Below, piece by piece: positions 31,734 to 41,300 of a stretch of 64,000 nucleotides of DNA (position 1 is its first letter; every line of letters begins with the position of its first letter). The DNA comes from Cryomorphaceae bacterium BACL29 MAG-121220-bin8. GTDB taxonomy: Bacteria > Bacteroidota > Bacteroidia > Flavobacteriales > Flavobacteriaceae. The position numbers and the translations under genes are program-made. The DNA lies in contig CAJIYP010000001.1 of the NCBI GenBank assembly GCA_905181705.1, positions 310,001 to 374,000 of the forward strand, written 5' to 3'. Under the pieces are notes generated by a model that ran no database searches, was not told the DNA's origin, and saw nothing but the letters and a program-made list of their open reading frames with translations.

Positions 31734-31985
31734 ATGGCTAATCACAAATCGGCGTTAAAAAGAATTAGAAGAAATGAAGCTGTTAAACTTAGAAATAAGG
31801 TACAGCATAAAGCTACTAGAAACGCTATTAAAAAGCTTAAGGATTTAAAGACTAAGAAAGAGGCTACAAAATTATTTCCATCAGTCGCTTCTATGCTTGA
31901 TAAGTTGGTTAAGAATAACATAATTCATTCTAACAAATCAGCTAATCTTAAATCTAAGCTTTCAAAACATGTTGCTACTCTATAG
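31734..31985 (+). CDS. rpsT: 30S ribosomal protein S20
   Basis: An 83-residue basic helical protein; MANHKSALKRIRRNE and the following VKLRNKV are the S20 signature, and KSANLKSKLSKHVA its C-terminal helix. S20 binds 16S rRNA early in 30S assembly. It is just after tRNA-Glu and convergent with rho. Confidence 0.96.
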   Translation: MANHKSALKRIRRNEAVKLRNKVQHKATRNAIKKLKDLKTKKEATKLFPSVASMLDKLVKNNIIHSNKSANLKSKLSKHVATL

Positions 31986-32001
31986 TTTTTTTCAAAACTA
32001 T
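31982..32001. terminator. Possible hairpin between rpsT and rho
   Basis: ATAGTTTT (31982-31989) and AAAACTAT (31994-32001) form an 8-bp AT-rich stem that overlaps the end of rpsT and touches the rho stop codon. It could act for the two convergent genes, but the stem has few G-C pairs and no strong T-run. Confidence 0.3.
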
Positions 32002-33482
32002 TAAGAGTTCATTGAGATAAGAAATTCCTCATTATTTAAGGATCTCTTAATTCTATCATTAATAAATTCCATTGCTTCCACTGGATTCATATCTGCAAGA
32101 TATTTCCTCATTATCCACATTCTCTGAATAGTATTTTCGTCTAATAATAGATCGTCTCTTCTTGTACCTGATGAAACTAGGTCAATAGCAGGGTAAATTC
32201 TTCTATTAGAAATTCTTCTATCTAGCTGAAGCTCCATGTTACCAGTACCTTTAAATTCTTCAAAAATCACCTCGTCCATTTTTGATCCTGTTTCTGTTAA
32301 TGCCGTAGCAATTATGGATAAAGAACCTCCACCTTCAATATTTCTAGCTGCTCCAAAAAATCTTTTTGGCTTATGAAGAGCATTTGCATCAACACCACCA
32401 CTTAAAATTTTACCTGAAGCAGGCTGAACCGTATTGTATGCTCTAGCAAGTCTAGTTATGGAATCTAGTAAAATAACTACATCATGACCACACTCAACTA
32501 ATCTTTTAGCTTTTTCTAAAACGATGTTAGCTACTTTTACATGTCTGTCCGCAGGTTCATCAAAGGTGGAAGCAACAACTTCCCCTCTAACATTTCTTTG
32601 CATATCAGTAACCTCTTCAGGTCTTTCGTCAATCAGTAATATAATTTGATATACTTCAGGGTGATTCGCTGCAATTGCATTAGCTACATCCTTTAACAGC
32701 ATGGTTTTACCAGTCTTAGGTTGTGAAACTATCATTCCTCTTTGTCCTTTTCCAATTGGAGAAAAAAGATCCATTATTCTAGTAGAAATAGTGTTGCTTT
32801 TATCGGCAAGATTGAATTTTTCATCTGGAAATAAAGGAGTTAAATGTTCAAAGGAAACCCTATCTCTCACCACATCAGGACTTAATCCATTTATTTTAGA
32901 AACTTTTATCAATGGAAAATATTTTTCACCTTCTTTAGGAGGTCTTACATGACCAAGTACAGTATCTCCAGTTTTTAAACCAAATAAACGAACTTGAGAT
33001 TGTGAAACATAGATGTCATCAGGTGAGGTCAAGTAGTGGTAATCAGAAGATCTTAAAAATCCATAACCTTCTTGCATGATGTCTAGAACTCCTTCACTTT
33101 CAATTATTCCATCGAATTCATAATCAGGTTCTTTGTACCTATTTCTAATGTCCTTGTTGTGATTCTTTTCTTTTTTTACAAAGTGATTTGGTTTTGGTTT
33201 GTGGGTATTTGAAACTGATTTTTCAGTTTTAACCTCAATTGGAGCATCCACTTTTTTTGTTTCTTCAACAGGCTTTTCCTCTGTTTTAATTTCTTTTTTT
33301 TCAGCTTCAATTTTCTGAGGAACCTTTTCTTCAGAGACTGTAGGATTGGCTGCATAATGATCAATGATCTTGTATGCTAGTTCCATTTTTTTTAAAGCTG
33401 TAATTTTTTTGATTCCAAGTTCAGTTGCTATTTCTTGTAGCTCAGAAATCTTTTTTTCTTTTAACGCGGATATTTCAAACAT
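32001..33482 (-). CDS. rho: Transcription termination factor Rho
   Basis: A 493-residue Rho. Residues 1-50 are the Rho N-terminal helical domain ([20 protein letters not shown]). They are followed by a Lys/Glu-rich linker (about 55-115), an insertion common in Bacteroidota. Next come the RNA-binding cold-shock-like domain ([20 protein letters not shown]) and the ATPase: Walker [21 protein letters not shown] and the Q/R loops in [22 protein letters not shown]. It is convergent with rpsT and divergent from the DUF4293 gene. Confidence 0.97.
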   Translation of the reverse strand: MFEISALKEKKISELQEIATELGIKKITALKKMELAYKIIDHYAANPTVSEEKVPQKIEAEKKEIKTEEKPVEETKKVDAPIEVKTEKSVSNTHKPKPNHFVKKEKNHNKDIRNRYKEPDYEFDGIIESEGVLDIMQEGYGFLRSSDYHYLTSPDDIYVSQSQVRLFGLKTGDTVLGHVRPPKEGEKYFPLIKVSKINGLSPDVVRDRVSFEHLTPLFPDEKFNLADKSNTISTRIMDLFSPIGKGQRGMIVSQPKTGKTMLLKDVANAIAANHPEVYQIILLIDERPEEVTDMQRNVRGEVVASTFDEPADRHVKVANIVLEKAKRLVECGHDVVILLDSITRLARAYNTVQPASGKILSGGVDANALHKPKRFFGAARNIEGGGSLSIIATALTETGSKMDEVIFEEFKGTGNMELQLDRRISNRRIYPAIDLVSSGTRRDDLLLDENTIQRMWIMRKYLADMNPVEAMEFINDRIKRSLNNEEFLISMNS

Positions 33483-33627
33483 TTATGTTGTTTATATTAA
33501 TTTTATATGTGGAGGAATGTAATTCGTTACCTAAAATTGTGGGAATGATTATAATAATCAATGTAAATATACAATTATTTATTAAATCAATTTAAAATCC
33601 TAATTTTATCAAAAATATTACATCAAT

Positions 33628-34032
33628 ATGATCCAAAGAGTTCAATCCCTATACATGATTTTATTAGCGATTATTAATTTTACACTCATCTTTTTAATTG
33701 ATAGTAGTTCTGCAAGTTCCTTACCAGAGTCTTATTTCGGAGAGTTTAGATTTTACATTAACGAATATTTCTTTTTCGAAATCATCACCCTACTTTTTGT
33801 TATAACTATCTTTTTATTTAAAAAATCAAAAATCCAATTAAATGTCTTGAGATTTATTGGTGTAGCTCTTGTGTTTGGTCTAATTAACTTATTAGACGAA
33901 AGGTCTTTTCAGGATTCTTTTAAAGATCCTGGACTTTATTATTTTATTATTTCTCTAATTTTAATTTTCATGACTTTCAAGGGAATTAAAAAAGACCAAG
34001 CAATAATAAGTTCTTCCAATAGATTGAGATAA
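33628..34032 (+). CDS. DUF4293 family membrane protein
   Basis: A 134-residue protein starting MIQRVQSLYMILLAIIN, the DUF4293 signature, with four hydrophobic segments (about residues 8-24, 48-64, 70-86 and 102-118). Function unknown. The family is commonly found beside rho in Bacteroidota, as here (divergent). It ends 5 bases from the convergent lipoprotein gene. Confidence 0.85.
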   Translation: MIQRVQSLYMILLAIINFTLIFLIDSSSASSLPESYFGEFRFYINEYFFFEIITLLFVITIFLFKKSKIQLNVLRFIGVALVFGLINLLDERSFQDSFKDPGLYYFIISLILIFMTFKGIKKDQAIISSSNRLR

Positions 34033-34037
34033 ATATT

Positions 34038-34751
34038 TTATTCAGTATTAAAAGTCAATATGTTGGAGAAACTGCTATTTACCCCGTCGGATGTTTTTAC
34101 CCTCCAGTAGTATGCTGTTGTAGCTTCCAGTTCTACTTCTAATGTCTCACCATCAATGTCAGTTTGGCTAGAAGGCGGAGTTTGCTTCCCATCTATTTTA
34201 TCTACATACAAAGTGTACTTTAGTGAATCCCCAGCATCTGGGTCACTACCATCCCAAGTAAATTTCACTTTGCCAAATCCATCTCTTGCCACAGTATCTC
34301 CTGATTTGGGTGTTTTAAGTTCTGCAGTAAAAGGAGCATAATTGACTATTCCTTTTCCCGCTACATAAAATTTCCAAGTATCGCTGTTAGTAGTTTTTGA
34401 ACTAGCTGAATTTTTGGATATAACGTACCAAGAATAGGGAACTCCTTTATCCAAATCAGCTAAAGACGCGGCACTTGTCAATCCAGTTTTATTAATAGTA
34501 CTAATAGTATTTAAATCTGTTACAGCAAGATCATAGGAATCGGTATTCAAAGTGACAGTCCATGTAAATTCAATTTGACTTTGAGTTTCTGAAATACTCG
34601 ATCCAGTCTCGCAAGTTTTATTATTTTCTGGTGTTATTAATGTCGCTTTTCCAGGGTCTGTTGCATCGAGCTCATTATCCTCCTTACCTTCACAACTAAT
34701 TACTAATGTTAGTGCTAAAAGAAAACTAAAAAACTTTAATATACTTTTCAT
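34038..34751 (-). CDS. Fibronectin-III-like lipoprotein, partner of the second giant surface protein
   Basis: A 237-residue lipoprotein (lipobox VISC, about Cys20). After a short linker come a conserved TLITPENNKTCETG segment and two fibronectin-III-like domains (about 45-130 and 140-237). The second contains WDGSDPDAGDSLKYTLYVDK and AYYWRVKTSDG. Its ATG (34751) overlaps the TGA of the upstream giant gene as ATGA, so translation should be coupled. It is a paralogue of the lipoprotein at 46409-47107, with the same domain order and near-identical stretches. A role as surface partner or anchor of the giant protein is inferred from this repeated arrangement. Confidence 0.8.
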   Translation of the reverse strand: MKSILKFFSFLLALTLVISCEGKEDNELDATDPGKATLITPENNKTCETGSSISETQSQIEFTWTVTLNTDSYDLAVTDLNTISTINKTGLTSAASLADLDKGVPYSWYVISKNSASSKTTNSDTWKFYVAGKGIVNYAPFTAELKTPKSGDTVARDGFGKVKFTWDGSDPDAGDSLKYTLYVDKIDGKQTPPSSQTDIDGETLEVELEATTAYYWRVKTSDGVNSSFSNILTFNTE

Positions 34752-37700
34752 TTTCTTAATATTTTAAAGGTTTTTCTCACAGTTGGTCCTTCCATTACCA
34801 CGATGTAGGTTCCAGTGATTTGTAGAGAAAGATCAATTTCAGTAAGTCGAGAGAAATCTTTAATCTCTTGTTCTTTTCTATATATAAGATCTCCTTTTTC
34901 ACTAAACACACTTATCATTACTTTGCTGTCTTTTCCAGAAACATGGACCTTTACATCCCTCTGGGTAGGGTTGGGGTAGTACATGATGTCTTCTGAAATA
35001 AAAATCTCTTGTTCTATTACTCCTTGACAATCTAAATTGGTACTGACCTTAATGGTATTAAGTCCTGTTGGAAGAGAAGCATTGAAGCGGTCTCCTTTTA
35101 CTTCAAACCTCTCTCCGTTAATATCAATGTTATAAAAATTAGAACCACTTAATTGAATGCTTGTAGATTTTTTATCGTTGTCCACATCAATGAAAGCAGA
35201 TAATGCTTTAGGTTCCTCAATAACCACTTCAAAGCACTCTTCATAATTTGGTTTTCCGTCTACTTTAAAGCAAACTGTGTAGTTGCCTTTGGAAAGTCCA
35301 GTTAGTGAAGCGGTTTTATTTGTTCCACTTATTTTAATAATATCATTTTTTGGACCTGTAATAGAAATGGTGTAATCATGGGAGTTATTTTCCACACTTA
35401 AACCAATTGCTCCGTCGCTGTTTCCTATACATGTGGCGCTAATAACTTCTACTTTATTATTTTTTGGAAGAATGCTAAAGACCTCACAGCCTTTTATATC
35501 TACTATAGTTCCCGGTGGTGTATTTGGACACTCATCTTTGTCATTTAATACCCCGTCTTCATCAAAATCATTGCTAGTTACTGTTATAGAAACTTTACTT
35601 GGAGAACTGTCTACCGTTCCATCATTTACTTTAAAAGTAAAGCTATCTAATCCAAAGAACCCACTTTGAGGAACGTACACAACTTTAGCTCCATCCTTAG
35701 TAATGGATCCATTGGTTGGGTAATCTACAAATGAGTAGGTCAATTCGTCCATATCGTCATCTGTACCAGTCATTGCCATATTTAAAGGTATGTCCTCAAT
35801 GGTAGTCACGGATTGTGGTGTCGCTATTGGGGTGTCATTTACTGGATTAATAAGTATACTGATTTTAGCAGCTTCGAGACTTTCTAATGTTCCATCATTC
35901 ACTTTAAAAGTATAAGAATCGACACCAGTAAAATTACCATCAGGATAATTAGTGTAAGGAACGTAAAGAAGATTAGCAGAGGATAAATTTTTAGGAAGCT
36001 CTCCACTCGTAATTTTTGTTCCATTTTCTTTTAAGATTCCATTAGTTGGAAGACTTGTCAAAATGTAAGTCAGCACATCACCATCTTTGTCTGTTCCACT
36101 ATGAGTAATTTCTTTAGTTGTTTCTTCATCAGTTGTTACTGATTGATTGGTAGCAAATGGCGCATCGTTTACACCACTAACCGATATACTTACTGTAGCG
36201 GGATCACTTAAAATAAATAAATCTTTTACTTTAAAAGTGTAAGAATCAGAGCCACTGTAGTTGGAATTAGGTGTGTAGGTAGCATTGGTGGACGACAAAG
36301 TCACGGGAAGATTTCCGCTAATAATTTCTGTGTCTCCATCTTTCAATGTCCCATTTGTTGGAAGAGAAACAATAATAAATTTTAATAAATCTTTATCTAC
36401 ATCTGTTCCAGTGTGAGTAATTTCTTTGGAAGTTTCCTCTACTGTTGTAACTGATTGATTGGTTGCTAAAGGAGCATCGTTGACAGCACTAACAGTCACG
36501 GTTAGTGTTCCTGTTTCATCTGTAAGTGTTCCGTCTGATACTGTATAGGTAATGGTCTCTTTTCCATAAAAATTAGCTGCAGGTGTGTAGTCTACAGACA
36601 ATCCATTTTCGTTCACTGCTACGGTTCCTGATCCATCACTAGTTGCTGCAGTTAAGGAAAGAGTATCGCTACCATCCACATCTGTATCGTTAGCAATTAC
36701 ATCTGTGCTACTAAGCGCTGCATCTTCAGCAACTGTTGCTGTATCATCAACCGCTACTGGCGCATCGTTCACCCCAGTTACTGTGATAGTAAAAGTTCCG
36801 TTTGTAGTATCTGTACCATCTGATACAGTATAAGTAATCACTTCGGTTCCGTTGAAGTTAGCAGCAGGGGTGTAGTCTACAGACAATCCATCTGCATTTA
36901 CCGCTACGGTTCCAGTTCCAGCAGTGGTTGCTGCTGTTAGTGATAAAGTTTCATCTTCCACATCTGTATCGTTAGCAATTACATCTGTGCTAGTTAGTGC
37001 TGCATCTTCTGCAACAGTCAAGGTATTGGCAACGGCAACTGGCGCATCGTTTACAGCAGTTACTGTTACAGTAAAAGTTCCTGTAGCATCGGTAAGTGTT
37101 CCATCCGATACAGTATAAGTAATCACTTCGGTTCCATTGAAGTTAGCAGCAGGCGTGTAATCTACAGACAAGCCATCCGCGTTGACCGCTACGGTTCCAG
37201 TTCCAGCTGTTGTGGCTGCAGTTAAGGAAAGAGTATCTCCATCTCCATCTGTGTCGTTAGCAATCACATCGGTGCTAGTCAGTGCTGCATCTTCTGCAAC
37301 AGTCAAGGTATTGGCCACGGCAACTGGCGCATCTGCTACAGCAGTTACTGTTACAGTAAAAGTTCCAGTTTCATCTGTAAGTGTTCCGTCTGATACAGTA
37401 TAAGTAATCACTTCGGTTCCGTTGAAGTTAGCAGCAGGGGTGTAATCTACAGACAATCCATCTGCATTGACCGCTACGGTTCCAGTTCCAGCAGTGGTTG
37501 CTGCAGTTAAAGAAAGAGTATCTCCATCCACATCTGTATCGTTAGCAATTACATCTGTGTTAGTTATAGAAGCATCTTCTGCAACAGTCAAGGTATTGGC
37601 AACTGCAACTGGAGTGTCGTTCACATCAGTTACTGTGATTGTTAGTGTTCCAGTTTCATCTGTAAGTGTTCCGTCTGATACTGTATAGGTAATCACTTCG

Positions 37701-38344
37701 GTTCCGTTGAAGTTAGCAGCTGGGGTGTAATCTACAGACAATCCATCCGCGTTGACCGCTACGGTTCCACCTCCAGCAGTGGTTGCTGCAGTTAAGGATA
37801 AAGAGTTTACAATTGTTATGGTACCAACCATTGATGAATGTAAAGAACATTGATAATAATAAGTTCCAGTAGCAGTGGGTGTCCATACTATATTGTTATT
37901 TACTGTTCCATTATTTGTAATACCACTAATTTGATTATTGGTTCCTGTTCCTGCTAGAGTCTTCAAATAAAATGGATGGCCAGCTGCATTTACAGAAAAA
38001 GTAATTTGATCACCAACACTAAAAGTTAGGTTAGGATCATTTCCAGTGACATTTCCATTAACATCCAAACCAGAAAGAGTGTAATTAGAACTGCCACTTG
38101 CAGTAACAGAAATGGAATAAGAATTATTTTGATCCACATCTGTATCGTTAGCAATCACATCTGTGCTAGTCAGCGCCGCATCTTCTGCAACAGTCAAGGT
38201 ATTGGCAACGGCAACTGGCGCATCGTTTACAGCAGTTACTGTGATAGTAAAAGTTCCGTTTGTAGTATCTGTACCATCTGATACAGTATAAGTAATCACT
38301 TCGGTTCCATTGAAGTTAGCAGCAGGGGTGTAATCTACAGACAA
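34748..38344 (-). CDS. C-terminal segment of the second giant protein: cadherin-like repeats to T9SS tail
   Basis: The longest intact segment, 1,198 codons. It holds five near-identical repeats of about 95 residues (each with VAEDA, VIANDTD and VDYTPAANFNGTEVITYTVS), the first interrupted by a cupredoxin-like module. Three more divergent repeats follow (ATNQSVTT type). Then come a thrombospondin-3 motif DFDEDGVLNDKDECPNTPPG, an SprB-like domain (ATCIGNSDGAIGLSV to YTVCFKVDG), and the sorting domain, which opens IMYYPNPTQRDVKV and ends VRKTFKILRK. Asp-rich loops imply calcium binding. The frame joins the upstream segment by a +1 slip near 38370 (an extra C in CCAGCTTCC). Confidence 0.9.
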   Translation of the reverse strand: MSVDYTPAANFNGTEVITYTVSDGTDTTNGTFTITVTAVNDAPVAVANTLTVAEDAALTSTDVIANDTDVDQNNSYSISVTASGSSNYTLSGLDVNGNVTGNDPNLTFSVGDQITFSVNAAGHPFYLKTLAGTGTNNQISGITNNGTVNNNIVWTPTATGTYYYQCSLHSSMVGTITIVNSLSLTAATTAGGGTVAVNADGLSVDYTPAANFNGTEVITYTVSDGTLTDETGTLTITVTDVNDTPVAVANTLTVAEDASITNTDVIANDTDVDGDTLSLTAATTAGTGTVAVNADGLSVDYTPAANFNGTEVITYTVSDGTLTDETGTFTVTVTAVADAPVAVANTLTVAEDAALTSTDVIANDTDGDGDTLSLTAATTAGTGTVAVNADGLSVDYTPAANFNGTEVITYTVSDGTLTDATGTFTVTVTAVNDAPVAVANTLTVAEDAALTSTDVIANDTDVEDETLSLTAATTAGTGTVAVNADGLSVDYTPAANFNGTEVITYTVSDGTDTTNGTFTITVTGVNDAPVAVDDTATVAEDAALSSTDVIANDTDVDGSDTLSLTAATSDGSGTVAVNENGLSVDYTPAANFYGKETITYTVSDGTLTDETGTLTVTVSAVNDAPLATNQSVTTVEETSKEITHTGTDVDKDLLKFIIVSLPTNGTLKDGDTEIISGNLPVTLSSTNATYTPNSNYSGSDSYTFKVKDLFILSDPATVSISVSGVNDAPFATNQSVTTDEETTKEITHSGTDKDGDVLTYILTSLPTNGILKENGTKITSGELPKNLSSANLLYVPYTNYPDGNFTGVDSYTFKVNDGTLESLEAAKISILINPVNDTPIATPQSVTTIEDIPLNMAMTGTDDDMDELTYSFVDYPTNGSITKDGAKVVYVPQSGFFGLDSFTFKVNDGTVDSSPSKVSITVTSNDFDEDGVLNDKDECPNTPPGTIVDIKGCEVFSILPKNNKVEVISATCIGNSDGAIGLSVENNSHDYTISITGPKNDIIKISGTNKTASLTGLSKGNYTVCFKVDGKPNYEECFEVVIEEPKALSAFIDVDNDKKSTSIQLSGSNFYNIDINGERFEVKGDRFNASLPTGLNTIKVSTNLDCQGVIEQEIFISEDIMYYPNPTQRDVKVHVSGKDSKVMISVFSEKGDLIYRKEQEIKDFSRLTEIDLSLQITGTYIVVMEGPTVRKTFKILRK

Positions 38345-41300
38345 TCCATCTGCATTGACCGCTACGGTTCCAGCTTCCAGCAGTAGTAGCTGCAGTTAAG
38401 GAAAGAGTATCGCCATCTGCATCTGTATCGTTAGCAATTACATCTGTGTTAGTTATAGAAGCATCTTCTGCAACAGTCAAGGTATTGGCAACGGCTACTG
38501 GCGCATCATTCTCCCCAGTAATAGTTATAGAAACTGTAGCAGCTGTGCTGTCTACTGTTCCATCGTTCACTTTAAAAGTAAAGCTGTCACTAGTTGCAGT
38601 ATCGGAATTACTAGTGTAAACCACATTGGCTGCGGTAGTAGTTTTAGGCAGGTCTCCTGAGGCGATTACCGTTCCGTTGTCACTAAGTGTTCCACTAGTG
38701 GGAAGACTTATTATTTTATAAACTGATGGGGCAGTTCCGTCTGCGTCTGTACCAACCAAAGTAATGGTAGCTGCAGTTTGTTCTGTAACCGTCACACTTT
38801 GTGCTGTAGCAATAGGAATGTAATTAACTAAATTATAAACCAATACTTTTCCATTATAATTAGAATTTGGAGTAGGGGGTCTACTAGTCGCCAGAACTGT
38901 TCCGTTTGAAGATAAAGAAACAATAAAGCCTTGAGAATCACCATCAATATCATCTTCTCCATCGTCGTCTGTAATAGTCCATGAAAGCACACCATCCATA
39001 TTATTTCCTTGCTGAGTCCAATTGCTTCCGTTCCAGAAAAATACTTTTACCCTTCCTCTATTATCATTGTGGTGCCAGGCTCCAGTTGCTAAAATTGTTC
39101 CATCCGATGAAAGAGAAACTGAAGAACCTTGTTCATCATCTTCTGCATCGCCATCTAAATCAATTCCCAACTGAGACCAAGCACTTCCATTCCAATTATA
39201 CACTCTTACCGTTCCTTTGCTGTCATTATCATGTTCAAGAGCTCCAGTTGCTAGAATTGTTCCATTTGAAGACAAAGAAATAGAATGACCTTGTTTATCA
39301 CCTGTTAATCCATCTAAATCACCTTCATTTCCCAATAGAGACCAAGCACTTCCATTCCAATTATACACTCTGACTGTTCCCTTAGCACTATCGTGCCCCG
39401 CGGCTCCAGTTGCTAAAGTTGTTTCGCTTGAGGATAATGCAACGGTTTGTCCTTGCAAATCACCTATAGCTAATCCATCTAAATCAGTACCTAACTGAGA
39501 CCATGTGCCTCCAGCCCATTTATAAACTCTTACCGTTCCTTTTCCAGAATCATGGTAAGGTGCTCCAGTTGCTAAAGTCGTTCCGTTTGAGGATAAAGAA
39601 ACAGAAAGTCCTTGCATATCACCAGAACCTGCTCCATCTAAATCAATACCTAACTGAGACCAAGTACTTCCATTCCAATTATACACCCTCACTGTTCCTT
39701 TATAAGTTTCATGAAAAGGCGCTCCAACTGCTAAAGTTGTTCCATCTGAGGACAATGAAACATTCCATCCTTGATGATCACCTGTACTTCCACTTATATC
39801 ACTTCCTAGTTGAGCCCAAGCGCTTCCATTCCAGTTGTACACTTTTACTGCTCCTGCTTTACTTGAACTATAAGGAGCACCAACTGCCATAATAGTGTGA
39901 TCTTCGTTAAAATCAAGAGAATAACCTAATAAACCACCTCCTGATCCATCAATATCGCTTCCAATTCTTGTTTGTGTTGTTCTGTAATTTCCAAATACTT
40001 TTATAGTAACAGTTTTAACACTTGAATCTGCAGAACCATCATTAGCTTTAAAAGTAAAAGTATCGGTTCCTTGAAAATTGGCAGTTGGAGTGTAGGTAGC
40101 TGTCGATCCACTTAATGAAACACTACCGTATGAAGGATTAGAAACTATAGAAAAAGTAAGAGAATTAAAATCCGCATCACTAGCCACTAAATTAATGGAA
40201 GCATTGGTGTTTTGAATTGTAGAGGCAGAAATATTTGAAGCCACTGGGTCGTTACGAATTACTATTGCTTTGTTTGCACCAAGAGAACCAGATGCTGCCG
40301 GACTAGCTAAAGTTAAAGTAGCCACATTTACTGCAGCATCTTTAATAGTACCCGAGTTTAGTGCAAGCGAACTGGTCGCTACATAATCTAAATCACTAGA
40401 TGTATGACCAGCAGCTACCGTATAATTAAAAGTTAAGGTACTGGATCCTGTTCCACTGCTATAATTTACTACCGCATCACTGCTTCCAGTTTCTAATGTT
40501 ATTTGTGGGATTCCCGTTACATTTACCACTTTATTAAAAGTAACGGTGATTGGTATGACTTCACCTATTGAGTAGCTTCCATTAGCTTTGGTTGAAGTTA
40601 CATTAGTTACTATTGGAGCTGCTTGGTCGTTTAAGCTAATCGTATTGTTAGATTGAGTGGTCGAGGCTGCATTTCCTGTAGCATCGTATATGGCTGTACT
40701 CCTAGAGGGTACAACCGTTAGGGTTTCTGCTCCACTAGGTGTTCCACTTAGATTCAAACCTAAGGTATATACATTTCCAGAAATCGATATACTAGATGGT
40801 GTAGCATTAACTGTTGCTACTCCACCCGAGATGGATAAAGCAAAGTCACTAACTTCCAATGCACCACTGCCACCATTGTATTGAAGACAGCCTCATTAAA
40901 TGTAACGGCTATTGTTGTGTTATTACTTGCTACTGTAGTTCCTGAAACTATTGGAGCTGCCTGATCGTTTAAGCTAATCTGTATTGTTAGATTGAGTGGT
41001 CGAGGCTGCATTTCCTGTAGCATCGTATATGGCTGTACTCCTGAGGGCACAACCGTTAGGGTTTCTGCTCCACTAGGTGTTCCACTTAGATTCAAACCTA
41101 AGGTGTATACATTTCCAGAAATCGATATACTAGATGGTGTAGCATTAACTGTTGCCACTCCACCCGAGATGGATAAAGCAAAGTCACTAACTTCCAATGC
41201 ACCACTGCCACCATTAGTATTGAAAACAGCCTCATTAAATGTAACGGCTATTGTTGTGTTATTACTTGCTACTGTAGTTCCTGAAACTATTGGAGCTGCC

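Noticed and set aside
36924-37403. Long plus-strand open frames opposite the cadherin-like repeats (also near 29423, 41334, 44379 and 49174)
   Set aside because: They mirror the repeat structure of the minus-strand genes, begin at arbitrary ATGs and show no family features; they are shadows.
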